From Microglena sp. YARC (Eukaryota; Chlorophyta; Chlorophyceae; Chlamydomonadales; Chlamydomonadaceae): 64,000 bases of DNA. Under the pieces are notes generated by a model. That model worked only from the letters and a program-made list of their open reading frames with translations. It made no database searches and was not told where the DNA came from. The position numbers and the translations under genes are program-made. Each line of letters begins with the position of its first letter. The first letter of the stretch is position 1. The stretch covers positions 57,451,909 to 57,515,908 of the forward strand of contig CM039463.1 of NCBI GenBank assembly GCA_022414725.1. Direction: 5' to 3'. Below are positions 22,051 to 31,588 of this stretch, one piece after another.

Positions 22051-22154
22051 GAGCCATCCAAGAAGCCCTAGCCGAGCACTTCAATGATCAGCTCCGAAAC
22101 CTGCGAGGCAACGAGGAGGATGGCAACGAGGGCTATGAGTATGGAGCTGAGCAA
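22051..22154 (+). CDS. Gene B exon, AIQEALAEHFNDQL
   Basis: After GTATGCAG the 104-nt exon enters in phase 1 (two bases finish a codon), followed by 34 codons ending YGAEQ|GTGAGT. It includes AIQEALAEHFNDQLRNLRGN and an acidic EEDGNEGYEY stretch. No family is recognised. The last exon at 22573 continues in phase 0. Copies of its acceptor lie upstream, and short copies of its donor side (GCTGAGCAAGTGAGTTCATA) lie at 22240 and 22330. Confidence 0.65.
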
Positions 22155-22572
22155 GTGAGTTAACCCCAAACCCTGAAACCCTAGTTTCGAAATAATGTAA
22201 AACAATTGAAGATTGTTTGAAACCATATTTTTAAACAATTGCTGAGCAAGTGAGTTCATAAGAAGAAAACTTGAAGATTGTTAAAAACGATGTTTAAATC
22301 AGTTTGCTGAAAATATATTTTTTATGCTGAAAGGTAGTGAGTTCATAAGAAGAAGATGAAGATGAAGAAATTTCAAAACAATTGTTAGACGTTTATGAAA
22401 GATTTCGAGGAGATGAGAAGAAGAAGAAGAAGAAGAAGAAGAAGAAGAAGAAGAAGAAGAAGAAGAATCTCTTTACACTAATGTGCTACCCCTGGCCTGT
22501 AACATAAATGATTAAAAAGCTTAAACTCCCTTTACACTAATTTGCTACCCCTGGACTGTAACACACAAACAG
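22155..22572 (+). repeat. Last intron of gene B with donor copies and (GAA)n
   Basis: TGAGCAAGTGAGTTCATAAG at about 22243 and a decayed copy at 22330 repeat the exon end plus donor. (GAA)n covers 22417-22466. CTTTACACTAATKTGCTACC is duplicated at 22471 and 22531, before the CAAACAG acceptor. Confidence 0.7.
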
Positions 22573-22770
22573 GTATCCCCAGACATTCCGGAGGAGGTTC
22601 GGAGTGTGTTGAAGAACCTGCGTGATGCTGACAGGGCCCCCGACGGAGCCCCCCTGCCCCCCAGTATCAGCATCTTGCAGAGAGGAGCAGATGTGGGGTT
22701 GGAGGATGCTGTAGGGGCGGTAGTGAAGACGGGAGTTCAGTTTGCTGTCAGCCTAGTGTCCAAGTCCTAA
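22573..22770 (+). CDS. Gene B terminal exon
   Basis: After ACACAAACAG the exon is open in phase 0 for 65 codons to TAA at 22768-22770. It starts VSPDIPEEVRSVLKNLRDAD, then a Pro-rich RAPDGAPLPPS, and ends VGAVVKTGVQFAVSLVSKS, which is amphipathic or weakly hydrophobic. With the previous exon it gives a continuous acidic-to-helical C-terminus. The function is unknown. Downstream are at least three copies of its second half that also stop after LVS or SKS, so this 3' end has been duplicated into the 3' flank. Confidence 0.65.
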   Translation, partial: VSPDIPEEVRSVLKNLRDADRAPDGAPLPPSISILQRGADVGLEDAVGAVVKTGVQFAVSLVSKS

Positions 22771-23990
22771 CTCTAGTGTCCCAGTCTTATGGGCCTGTGT
22801 GATGCCGACATAGGCCCCGGATGTAGCCCCCCTGCCCCCCAGCCATATGGACCAATGTGATGCTGGCAGAAGCCCCAGACGGAGCCCCCTTGCCCCCCAG
22901 TCCAATGGACCAGTGTGATGCTGGCAGAGGTCTTGGACAGAGCCCCCCTGCCCCCTAGCATCCTGCAGAGGCAAACAGATGTGGGGTTGGAGGATGCTGT
23001 AGGGGCGGTAGTAAAGACGGGAGTTCAGCTTGCTGTCAGCCTAGTGTCCAAGTCCTAACTGTAGTATCCCAGTCCTGTGTATATGTTATTCTGACTGAGG
23101 CCCCGGACGGAGCCCCCCTGCTTCCCAGTCATATGTAGGGGTAGGCTATGTTATATAATATAAGTGAATAAATAATATTATATAATATTATATAATATTA
23201 GACTGACAAGCCATCTCACCAGAATTTTGAATTTATTTGAAAAACCAATATTATTGTGACACTACAATAATATTAGTTTTCAAACACTAATATTAGTTGC
23301 CGTTCCCTAGTCATATGGACCTGTGTGATGCTGACAGAGGCCCCGGACGTAGCCCACCTGCCCCCCAATCCTATGGGCCTGTGTGATGCTTGCAGAGGAC
23401 TCGGACAGAGCCCTTGTGTGCCCGTCATATGGACCTGTGCGGGGATGACAGAGATCTTGGACGGAGCCCTCCTGCCCCCCTGCATCAGCATCTTGCAGAG
23501 GGAAGCGGATGTGGGGTTGGAGGATGCTGTGGGGGCGGTAGTAAAGACTGGGGTGCAGTTTGCTGTCGGCCTTGTGTCCTAACTCTAGTCTCTCAGTCTT
23601 ATGAGCCGAAGTGATGCTGACTGAGGTCCTGACGGAGCCCACCTGCCCCCTCGTTCTATGGGCCTAAGTGGTGCTGGTAGAGGGCCCAGACGGAGCCTCC
23701 CTACCCCCCAGTAGTATGGGCCTATGTAATGCTGACAAGGGCCCCGGACGGAGCCCCCCTGCCCCACAGCATCAGCATCCTGCGGATGGGAGCGGATGGG
23801 GGGTTGAAGGATGCTGTTGGTCATGACGGAGCCCCTCTGCCCCCCAGTCCTATGGACCTGTGTGATGCTGGCAGAGGTCTTGGACGAAGCCCCCCTGCCC
23901 CACAGCATCTTGCAGAGGGAAGCGGATGTGGAGTTGGAGGATGCTGTGGGGGCGGAAGTGAAGACTTCGGTTTGCCGATCATGATAATAC
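22771..23990 (+). repeat. Tandem copies of the gene B terminal exon in its 3' flank
   Basis: GATGCTGACAGAGGCCCCGG followed by ACGGAGCCCCCCTGCCCCCCA occurs about ten times. The segment GATGTGGGGTTGGAGGATGC to CAGTTTGCTGTC is repeated at 22965-23060 (ending AAGTCCTAA), 23480-23585 (ending GTGTCCTAA), 23765-23825 and 23900-23970, with increasing damage. An AT-rich patch lies at 23150-23290. Confidence 0.8.
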
Positions 23991-24671
23991 CGCAATCTGT
24001 TATCTTCCGGCTCACAGTAGATTCATATGTGGGACATTCTCGCTAATCATTTGAAGGTGGATTTTATGACAGAAAGGTGTATGGCAGCGACTTTGAAACC
24101 GTTACCATCTCGTTGGCCTTGTGTCAAAGCCATCGGTTGGCCCCTACCTATGCATTGCCACTTGTACGTTTTGGCCGTCCCATAAAACTGTCGTGTCGTG
24201 TTGCGTCCCGGGAAGTGTCGTATTTGTTTTCGAGGTGTCTGAAAAACCAACATTCACCTGTCAAACTACACCCACTATAGCCAAAAACGAGCTCTAAATG
24301 AACCTGAACTTTTGCTGCCTAACTGGCACATGGAACCTAAGTTGGGGTTTAGTAAGGATCTACGCTGTCATTTTCGGCCGTATTGTATAGCACCCTCATG
24401 AAGAATCATGCGCGCGTTCCAGCACCCCTGAACTCCCACCATGCACTCACGGGGGCCGACCACTACGGGGTCTCGGTCACCCTGCTATTTTTAGGAAACG
24501 GCAAAATGATATCTAATGATGCCGGTAGTCTCACTAGGCTAAAGTTTTAATTTAAATACAATATCATATGATGCAAGTTGTATGATATCGTATGATGTCA
24601 TACTCACCTTAGGCCAGGATCATCTGATATGATGATAGCTATTTTTTAAGTAAGGAACCAGTATCTTAATG
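23991..24671. other. Spacer without supported features
   Basis: Only short open frames and a few ATATGATG-like repeats at 24560-24640. Confidence 0.4.
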
Positions 24672-24915
24672 TTGCACCCAGGGATATTTTTTCCCGCTAT
24701 ATATAGCGATCGCTAGTTTTGACCCCGTTTTCGAGAAATTATCGCTATAAAAAAGTTTTTTATTTTTGCTCCAAATGGCCCCAGAAAGCTATAAAAAGCT
24801 ATAAAGGCACTGAAACGCTGTCCCTGGAGGAGGCCTACAGCCATAAAGCTAGAAAAAGGCCACTTTCAGATCTGAAAAAGGCAACTTTCAGATCTGAAAA
24901 AAGAATCACTGGTTA
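24672..24915 (+). mobile_element. Dispersed element, TATATAGCGATCGCTAG family, copy 1
   Basis: It begins near CCCGCTATATATAGCGATCG, continues TTTTGACCCCGTTTTC, AAAAAGCTATAAA and CTGTCCCTGGAGGA, and closes with CCACTTTCAGATCTGAAAAA. Copies are at 49590 and 50805. No coding potential or clear terminal repeats were found. The start is a near-palindrome (CTATATATAG, CGATCG). Confidence 0.7.
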
Positions 24916-24978
24916 CACCACGAGAGCTCCTGGAAGCCTTTGCGATAAGAATCGCACAATTAGATTATCAGATGAGAT

Positions 24979-25165
24979 GATTATTTAATTATATTGTATA
25001 ATTAAATAATCACTGTAGCACGAACTCAGGGTTCCCGTTGGTAAAACGATTGTTTGGGGTTCAGCTCATCCACGCCCTTTCTTTTTAACCCCTTCATATC
25101 ACGGTTGGGCAAGTCCATTGAGCCTATTTGGTCTACCCCTGGACTGTAACATACACATACATACC
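24979..25165 (-). mobile_element. Dispersed element with TACAGTCCAGGGG end and palindromic other end
   Basis: Read on the minus strand it starts at GTTACAGTCCAGGGGTAGAC and passes GGACTTGCCCAACCGTGATA. It ends at CCTGAGTTCGTGCTACAGTG plus a perfect 15-bp inverted repeat (GATTATTTAATTATA at 24979-24993 and its complement at 24997-25011). Related copies are at 28214 and 43966, interrupted at 27515-28095, and partial at 19907. Confidence 0.75.
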
Positions 25166-25171
25166 ATGGCA

Positions 25172-25346
25172 GCTCCTGGTAGCCTTTGCGGGTGCTACTT
25201 GAACATAGCTACTAGCTACTCCTGGTAACCTTTGCGGGTGCTACTTGAACATAGCTACTAGCTACTCCTGGTAGCCTTTGCGGGTGCTACTTGATCATAG
25301 CTACTAGCTACTCCTGGTAGCCTTTGCGGGTGCTACTTGAACTTAG
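25172..25346 (+). repeat. 46-bp array CTCCTGGTAGCCTTTGCGGG
   Basis: Four copies, each continuing TGCTACTTGAACATAGCTAC. An older copy (CTCCTGGAAGCCTTTGCG) lies at 24930, beyond the inserted elements, so those elements landed inside this array. Confidence 0.85.
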
Positions 25347-25474
25347 TTACATAGCTTCACGGTGACTATACCTAGCTCCGGCTTGCGCTATAGTGTCCTT
25401 AACTTCACGTCCTGTGAGTAACTGTATTACACGGATGTAACAATTTCAATTTCAATTTCAATTACATAGCTTCA
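25347..25474 (+). mobile_element. (ATTTCA)n retroposon, copy 2, 13-bp target duplication
   Basis: The element at 25360-25461 ends in (ATTTCA)3 and is flanked by TTACATAGCTTCA on both sides. The body shares GTGTCCTTAACTTCACGTCC and TACACGGATGTAACA with the copies at 3930 and 29485. Confidence 0.9.
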
Positions 25475-25711
25475 GCCAAACATTTGGCTTCTCGCTGTTA
25501 TGTTGGTGCTATAGGGGGCGCTGAGCTTAGGCCCATGGCGCCACTTGTATGTAAGGGCAACGACGCTTTCGGCGAATTTCATCTTCCATACTGCATCATA
25601 GCAAGAGTACTTGGTCTCAACTCTTGTTGCGTCTTCTCTGGCAGCTCCATGCCTAAGGCCAGGCTGAGTGGTGGAGCGAGATCGGAACTCCGGTTGGAGC
25701 CAGGCTGGTGA
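25475..25711 (+). CDS. Unassigned open segment
   Basis: In the frame that continues GYIASA-like sequence from the target site, this is open from 25475 to TGA at 25709-25711 (KHLASRCYVGAIGGAELRPM onward). Its beginning resembles the segment at 26367 (ASARIFAPRRLDGAKA), suggesting diverged copies of one exon. No domain is recognised, and it may be non-functional. Confidence 0.2.
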   Translation, partial: AKHLASRCYVGAIGGAELRPMAPLVCKGNDAFGEFHLPYCIIARVLGLNSCCVFSGSSMPKARLSGGARSELRLEPGW

Positions 25712-26354
25712 TCTATTCCCAGTATGTGACGTTCACATGGTAAAGTCATCGGACCAAGTTGCAAGCTCTTGTCTAGGTAGCCACGAAGCATACTTGGGGG
25801 ATGCATAGGGTACACGTACATGTAGGGGGGGAGGTCTGGCTGGGCCTCATGGGCACCATGAGCACTCCCTACATATGCAAGCCTTAATGGGGGTGTCTAG
25901 GCAGTGCCATGTGGCATACATCTGCAAGTGCATGGCACATGGTGCACACCTAGCAGCTCTACCTCCTATGGATGTGTACTCCATATATTCCCAAAACATG
26001 CCACATGGGCACCCAAACATAGCTTGCACCTTGGTCCGTTCACTTGCATGTTTTAAAGTTTCACCCTTGGATATTGTGTGTGTAATGTGAATAGCCTATT
26101 TACATCAAATGTGAGGCATGGGAATACAAGGAGCACCTAGCAAAAGGATGGCCATGCATCATTAAATTACTTGTAAAAAGACCCAACTGCAACCCATACA
26201 CAATGTGATGAATCCATCTTCACATGAGATATCCAAACTAAACATACATGGGCTTGAACTTTGGGGGCCCTACTACAAGCGGCTTGTTGTGCCCCCCCTA
26301 AGCAACACCCAAATGCTCAAGCGTAACACCCCCAAGGACTTACTTGAACTTTAA
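25712..26354. other. Spacer
   Basis: At 26290-26345, CAACACCCAAATGCTCAAGC followed by CCAAGGACTTACTTGAAC is a copy of part of the open segment at 26440-26485. Nothing else is supported. Confidence 0.4.
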
Positions 26355-26621
26355 TTTGGTTACATAGCTTCTGCCAGAATCTTTGCTCCTCGCCGTCTTG
26401 ATGGTGCTAAAGCGGCTTCTTTTGCCACCCAAAACAACACCCAAAAGCTCAAGCGTAGCACCACCAAGGAATTACTTGAACGTGAACTTGGTTACATAGC
26501 TTCAGCCACTCTGTATATAAGCCTGGTGGAGGAATTTATCTGGATGGGTGTGATCACTAAATCGTGCAGGCGTGGCATGACGAATGAAGAAAGGTTACAA
26601 GGGGCTCATCGATGCGTCTGA
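26355..26621 (+). CDS. Unassigned coding-like segment ending GAHRCV
   Basis: Open from after TAA at 26352 to TGA at 26619-26621. The peptide contains IFAPRRLDGAKAASFATQ, then KRSTTKELLERELGYIASAT, LYISLVEEFIWMGVITKSC and TNEERLQGAHRCV. Composition is protein-like rather than repeat-like. GYIASA occurs twice because an internal segment of about 125 bp is duplicated. It is probably an exon, or a fragment of one, of an unidentified gene; the boundaries are not fixed. A CAG at 26378 is a possible acceptor. Confidence 0.3.
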   Translation, partial: FGYIASARIFAPRRLDGAKAASFATQNNTQKLKRSTTKELLERELGYIASATLYISLVEEFIWMGVITKSCRRGMTNEERLQGAHRCV

Positions 26622-26733
26622 CTCTTCGGCGTTGCGCCTGCGATGGAGGAAGCAGCGTTCTGGACAATCCTGGCGGGGTAATGGGATGCTTACGTTTATT
26701 TTACAAGGTTTAACGCGTTTGATTTGTTGGATG

Positions 26734-26826
26734 GTTCCCGTGAGGGACCCAAAAATAGAGAGTGCGGCTTTGCGGAGTCAACGCTCGGTATTCTTTAGTA
26801 AAAGGCGAAAGAATAAAGCGTCAACA
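26734..26826 (+). repeat. Dispersed 93-bp block
   Basis: Plus-strand copy of the block at 5065-5157. It shares CGGAGTCAACGCTCGGTATT and CTTTAGTAAAAGGCGAAAGA and stops at GCGTCAACA in both places. Confidence 0.7.
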
Positions 26827-27225
26827 TGCTTAATCAGTAAATATAAAAACAAGATTGGTTCCAAACCCATTCCAAAAACTAAATTGCGGTATGAAGCAGC
26901 TCGGGGTATCCAGGGGTACCCCATGCTTAGTCAGTAAGATCTCAAATGCAAGATTGGTTCCAAAACCAAAACCAAAACCAAAACCATTTCAAGCACTAAA
27001 TTGCGGTATGTAGCAGCTCGCATCCAGGGAAACCCCATGCTTAATCAGTAAATCTTTAAAACATGATTGGTTCCAAACCCATTTCAAACACTAAATTGCG
27101 GTATGTAGCAGATCGTATGCAGGTAGACCCCATGCTTAATCAGTAAGATCTCAAAAGCAAGATTGGTTCCAAACCCATTTCAAACACTCAATTGCGGTTT
27201 GTAGCAGCTTGTATTCATGGAGACC
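26827..27225 (+). repeat. About 105-bp array, four copies
   Basis: CATGCTTAATCAGTAARATC then GATTGGTTCCAAACCCATTTC and ACTAAATTGCGGTATGTAGC recur near 26826, 26928, 27040 and 27130. Short CCAAAA expansions occur at 26960. Confidence 0.85.
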
Positions 27226-27299
27226 CGCAGCTTTGCTGTCTTGGCCACTTGGGGCGAGAATGAATGACCACAAGCACATGGCGCCACGCAAGCCTGCGC

Positions 27300-27430
27300 G
27301 AGCATGAATCGTCCCTTCAGCCTATTACGTATCATTATTCCATTACGTTACATTATGTTGATGTGTTCCATTAAGTTCCATTATATAACATTAAGATGCA
27401 TTACGTTGCATTATGTTACATTACGTTATT
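27300..27430. repeat. Degenerate ATTACGTTACATT pentamer tract
   Basis: Imperfect (ATTAC/ATTAT)n, the complement of the TGTAA pentamer at the LINE 3' end. It could be an old LINE tail in minus orientation, but no LINE body is next to it. Confidence 0.4.
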
Positions 27431-27597
27431 GTCATAGACAGGCTAAAGAATACATTGCACCACAAAAGCCTGCGTGGGCACAAAGATTCCCTTCATCCCA
27501 GCTTCATCCTATTGGTAAAATTAAATTATCACTGTAGCACTAACTCAGGCCCCCCGTAGGTAAAATTATTGTTGTGGGGGAAAACACATAATCAGTG

Positions 27598-27792
27598 CAG
27601 GGTAATTCAAAGCGCGCGCTTTTGAGCTTTTGAGCGCTGAATTTTTGATCCCCTCTGCTCTTTAAGCGCAGTTTTTTGCAACCCCTTGCGGGCGCTGCAA
27701 GCAATTTTTTGCGCTTTTTGCACTACAAAGCGCAGTTTTTTTGTTTTCAAGTGCGCTAAAGCGCTGGCCAATCTTGCCATTTGAAGTACCCT
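27598..27792 (+). mobile_element. MITE, AGGGTACTTCCA family, nested copy A
   Basis: It starts CAGGGTAATTCAAAGCGCGC and ends CATTTGAAGTACCCT. Flanking AATCAGTG and AATCACTC may be a decayed target duplication. The interior has TTTAAGCGCAGTTTTTTGCA and TTTTTGCGCTTTTTGCACTA. Confidence 0.8.
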
Positions 27793-27849
27793 GAATCACT
27801 CCCCGTTTTATCCCCTCCTGATATCATCGTTGGGCAGGTCCATCCCTTC

Positions 27850-28043
27850 CAGGGTACTTCCAAGCTCGCTCTTTTGTGCGCTGGCGCGCTGCCTTTTTGA
27901 GCCCCACTGTGCGTTTCGCTTAGTTTTTTGTAACCCCCTGTGGGCGCAGCAAGCGATTTTTGCGCTTTTTGCTCTACAAAGCGCAGTTTTTTTGTTTTCA
28001 AGTGCACTAAAGCGCTGGCCAATTCGGTCAATGGAAGTACCCT
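27850..28043 (+). mobile_element. MITE, AGGGTACTTCCA family, nested copy B
   Basis: Termini AGGGTACTTCCA and TGGAAGTACCCT are intact. It has GAGCCCCACTGTGCGTTTCG and TGTGGGCGCAGCAAGCGA inside. TCCCTT lies on both sides. Confidence 0.85.
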
Positions 28044-28213
28044 GGTCCCTTTATCCTATTTGGCTACGAATGGATAACATACCCCTGGGCTTAATACATA
28101 CCAAGCCATTGGGCCAGCCCAAGTCTCTCCTGCAACTTTGGGGCCCATCCTCCTGGCTGTGATCGAGGATACAACTGACTACAGTAATTGTAAGTAGTGT
28201 AATCGTGTCTGCC

Positions 28214-28340
28214 TGTATGTATGTATGTTACAGTCCAGGGGTAGGCCAAATAGGCTAAAGGGACTTGCCCAACCGTATAGGAAGGGCTTAAAAAGAAAAA
28301 GCACTGATGAACTGAGCCCCAAACAATCGTCTGTGCGAAG
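28214..28340 (+). mobile_element. TACAGTCCAGGGG element, plus-strand copy
   Basis: GTATGTATGTATGTTACAGT, then CCAAATAGGCTAAAGGGACT, TGCCCAACCGTATAGGAAGG and GAACTGAGCCCCAAACAATC. It is almost identical to 43966 over about 120 bp. The AT-rich palindromic end is missing here. Confidence 0.8.
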
Positions 28341-28639
28341 ACGAACCAATCAGCCTAGTTATCCTACTGATTCTGGTACTTCGAAGGAACATTCATGTTT
28401 TTTAATTAACTTGAGAAACGTGAAATGTGTAACATGATTTTAAATCAGATGTCACGTGAAATCATGTATGTAATGACATTTTTAAAGATTAAATCTTTCG
28501 GAGTGTGATTTTTAAAAATGCCTCGGAATACATTGAATGTCCATTTAGCCTATTTAACTATATATTTAACTACTTGCCCCTGGAGCTCGTTGAAATGATG
28601 AAGGTAGGGGGATTTTAAATCCTACGGGCGCGCTTTAGT

Positions 28640-29000
28640 GTTCGGGCTGCTCCCTGACCCAGCTTCTGGGCTGCTCCCTGAGGTAGCTTCTGGGCTGCTC
28701 TCTGAGGCAGCTTCTGGGCTGCTCTCTGATGCAACTTCTGGGCTGCTCCCTGAGGGAGCTTCTGGGCTGCTCTCTGAGGCAGCTTCTGGGCTGCTCCCTG
28801 AGGCAGCTTCTGGGCTGCTCCCGAGGGAGCTTCTGGGCTGCTCTCTGAGGCAGCTTCTGGGCTGCTCCCGAGGGAGCTTCTGGGCTGCTCTCTGAGGCAG
28901 CTTCTGGGCTGCTCCCTGAGGGAGCTTCTGGGCTGCTCTCTGAGGCAGCTTCTGGGCTGCTCTCTGAGGCAGCTTCTGAGCTGCTCCCTGAGGCTGCCAC
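28640..29000. repeat. 24-bp array CTGCTCTCTGAGGCAGCTTC
   Basis: About 15 copies, with variants CTCCCTGAGG and CTCCCGAGGG. Because 24 is divisible by three, all frames stay open, giving Leu-Arg-Glu-Gln-Pro-Arg-Ser-Cys type repeats that are not genes. Confidence 0.9.
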
Positions 29001-29082
29001 TAGGCTCCACCATTAGTTTAGCAGTTACAGACAGCTGGTTATGTCAGCTTCAAGATGCATTAGGTTGAGTCAGGTTCGGTCG

Positions 29083-29140
29083 AATAGCCGGTCAGGGGAG
29101 CTGCCTAGAAGCTGCTCCTTGTAGCTGAAAAGAAAAAGCT
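29083..29140 (+). repeat. Dispersed GAGCTGCCTAGAAGCTGC repeat
   Basis: GCCGGTCAGGGGAGCTGCCT, then AGAAGCTGCTCCTTGTAGCT and GAAAAGAAAAAGCTG. It matches 50570-50655 inverted and 50735. Confidence 0.65.
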
Positions 29141-29189
29141 GTTCATGCTTCCCTTTATATGTCTGTCTGTATGTTGCGGTCCAGGGTTA

Positions 29190-29395
29190 AGTAATGATAA
29201 CGCCTGGTGGGGCGTGGTCTTAATGGAGCCCCGTCTTACGGTGGTTAGGAACGGGCTGCTGCTTTACCTGGACAAAGCTACAAGCTGGCGGTTGACAGCG
29301 ACCGCGAACACTAAAGCGTACCCATGGGGATTCGAACCCAGCTCCTCCGTTCAAGGAGCTGACCCGCTGGAGGTAGCTCACAAGTATCTTCACTT
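29190..29395 (-). mobile_element. tRNA-derived SINE, second subfamily
   Basis: On the minus strand: a B box GGGTTCGAATCCCC (29326-29340), a body with TGTCCAGGTAAAGCAGC, and the shared tail ACCACGCCCCACCAGGCGTT. The head differs from the TGGTCTAGTGG subfamily, so a different tRNA-like head is joined to the same tail. It interrupts a GTATGTTGCGGTCCAGGG remnant of the TACAGTCCAGGGG element. Confidence 0.75.
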
Positions 29396-29472
29396 CTCAC
29401 CTCGAGCCCTTGCCAGGTTCCCAAATTTCAGACCTGCTGCCTTGTATGAGGTAGAGAACTTCCCTCCATGCT

Positions 29473-29572
29473 GTCGCCCGGTAAATTGAAATTGAAATTG
29501 AAATTGTTACATCCGTGTAATACCGTTACTCACAGGACGTGAAGTTAAGGACACCATAGCGTCGCCCGGTAA
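29473..29572 (-). mobile_element. (ATTTCA)n retroposon, copy 3, 12-bp target duplication
   Basis: The insert at 29485-29560, flanked by GTCGCCCGGTAA twice, is in minus orientation, so its tail appears as (ATTGAA)n at the left. The interrupted host sequence (GAGAACTTCCCTCCATGCTG to CAGGCGCAGTAGCGG) has a second copy near 57960-58130. Confidence 0.9.
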
Positions 29573-29684
29573 TCCATGCTCAGGCGCAGTAGCGGTCTGA
29601 GAAACCAAAACCCATCATAGTAGCCATTCTCCAGTATGTACGGTCCATGCGGATGGGAGGGTTCCTCCAACCTCATGCCCTGTG

Positions 29685-29875
29685 CAGGGTACTTCCATTG
29701 ACCAAATTGACCAGCGCTTTAGCGCACTTGAAAAACAAACCTGCGCTTTGTAGTGCAAAAAGCGCAAAAAATTCTTGCTGCGCCCACTGGGGGTTGCAAA
29801 AAACTGCGCAAAACGCGCAGTGGGGCTCAAAAAGACAGCGCGTCAGCACGCAAAAGCGCGCGCTCGGAAGTACCC
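29685..29875 (-). mobile_element. MITE, AGGGTACTTCCA family
   Basis: It starts CAGGGTACTTCCATTGACC and ends CGGAAGTACCC. ATGCCCTGTG and ATGCCCCGTG on either side are a one-mismatch target duplication. It sits just 3' of the hydratase stop codon. Confidence 0.85.
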
Positions 29876-29897
29876 ATGCCCCGTGGGATTACTATTC

Positions 29898-30038
29898 TCA
29901 CTTCTCCCCCCTCATGATTGCTAGGGCTAATCCATCAACAAGCACCCTTCCATCTTGATCAGCGCACTGAGTACTGAAGGCCAGTCTGCTCCCACTCTTC
30001 TTTGTAACCGTTACAGTGGCAGTTACTGTCTGCCCTAC
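29898..30038 (-). CDS. Hydratase exon 3
   Basis: After CACTGTGGCAG it enters in phase 0 and encodes VGQTVTATVTVTKK, then FSTQCADQDGRVLVDGLALA and IMRGEK with TGA at 29900-29898. It forms the last strands of the hot-dog sheet. Confidence 0.9.
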   Translation of the reverse strand, partial: VGQTVTATVTVTKKSGSRLAFSTQCADQDGRVLVDGLALAIMRGEK

Positions 30039-31544
30039 CTGCCACAGTGAGAAGGAGGTACACGATGAGGTACACCAATCAACTGTGGTATGATGATGAA
30101 GTAAACAGTGAGGTACACCAATAAACTGTGGTATGATGATGAGGTGCACAATGAGGTACACCAATCAACTGTGGTATGATGATGAAGTACACAATGAGGT
30201 ACACCAATAAACTGTGGTATGATGATGAAGTAAACAATGAGGTTCACCAATAAACTGTGGTATGATGATGAAGTACACAATGAGGTACACACATCAACTG
30301 TGGTATGATGATGAAGTACACAATGATGTACACAAATCAACTGTGGTATGATGATGAGGTGCAGAATAAGGTACACCAATCAACTGTGGTATGATGATGA
30401 GGTACATAATGATGTACACAAATCAACTGTGGTATGATAGTAACAGCAAGAATGCCTTTTCTCGTTTTTCTTGCCTATCACAGTGGCAATGAGATACACA
30501 GATCAAATGCGACGACAAATCACTTCTCCTTGTTTTGCCTAACAGCCACAGTCGCAAGGAGGGACACAAATCAAGCATCGCATGATGACAACACAATGAA
30601 TTATTTGTATCGTTCGTCCTGCCCGCCTTTGTGGCGTGGAGGGACACATAACAACTGTCGCATGATGAAAAAGAGTTTATTTCTGTTGTATGTTTGTATA
30701 TTGCTGTTTTGATTGTTTGTATGACTTGTATCGTTTGTCCTGCCCACCTTTGTGGCGTGGAGTGACACATAACAACTATCGCATGATGAAACCGTAGTTG
30801 TTTTGGTTTTTATGTTTTTATAATGCCGTTTTAATAAGTTGTATGATTTGTATCGTTTCTCTGATTTTATACAACTTTTTTGGCATCGCTTTTATGATTT
30901 GTATCGTTTTCCTGACTGCCACAGTGGCAAGGAGGTAAACAGATCAAATACGACGCCACATCACTTCTCCTTCTCTTTATTACCATTCACAGTCGCAAGG
31001 CGGGACACAAATCAAGCATTGCATCATGACAACACAATGAATTATTTGAATCGTTTGTCCTGCCCGCCTTTGTGGCGTGGAGGGACACATAACAACTATC
31101 GCATGATGAAAAGTAGTTTATTTCTGTTTGTATGTTTGTATATTGCTGTTTTGATTGTTTGTATGACTTGTATTGTTTGTCCTGCCCACCTTTGTGGCGT
31201 GGAGGGACACATAACAACTATCGCATGATGGAAAAGAGTTTATTTCTGTTGTATGTTTGTATATTGCTGTTTTGATTGTTTGTATGATTTATATCGTTTT
31301 TCTGACTTTATTATACCTTTTTTTACCATTTTTATGATTTGTATAGTTATTCCTGCCTGCCATAGTGGCGAGGAGGGACACGCATCAACGGTGGTATAAG
31401 GTATATATATACCTGGCGTCAAAATACTCCCCCCCCCCCCCCCCCCCCCCCCAAAAAAAGGCACCTACCAGTGCCTGCCATAGTGGCGGGGAGGGACACA
31501 CATCAACTGTAGTGTAAGGTATCTATATACCTGGCAACAAAATA

Positions 31545-31588
<44 letters not shown>

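Larger units (their letters stand above)
27515..28095 (-). mobile_element. Copy of the TACAGTCCAGGGG element split by two MITEs
   Basis: Remnants AATTATCACTGTAGCAC to AATTATTGTTGTGGGG (27525-27590), then CCCGTTTTATCCCCTCCTGA to TTGGGCAGGTCCATCCC (27798-27849), then TTTATCCTATTTGGCTA to ACCCCTGGGC (28050-28090), reconstitute one element in minus orientation. Each gap holds one AGGGTACTTCC MITE. Confidence 0.75.

Noticed and set aside
28615..29013. Arg/Glu/Gln/Pro-rich frames on the minus strand
   Set aside because: The 24-bp unit is divisible by three, so all frames stay open; there is no start context or neighbouring exon.
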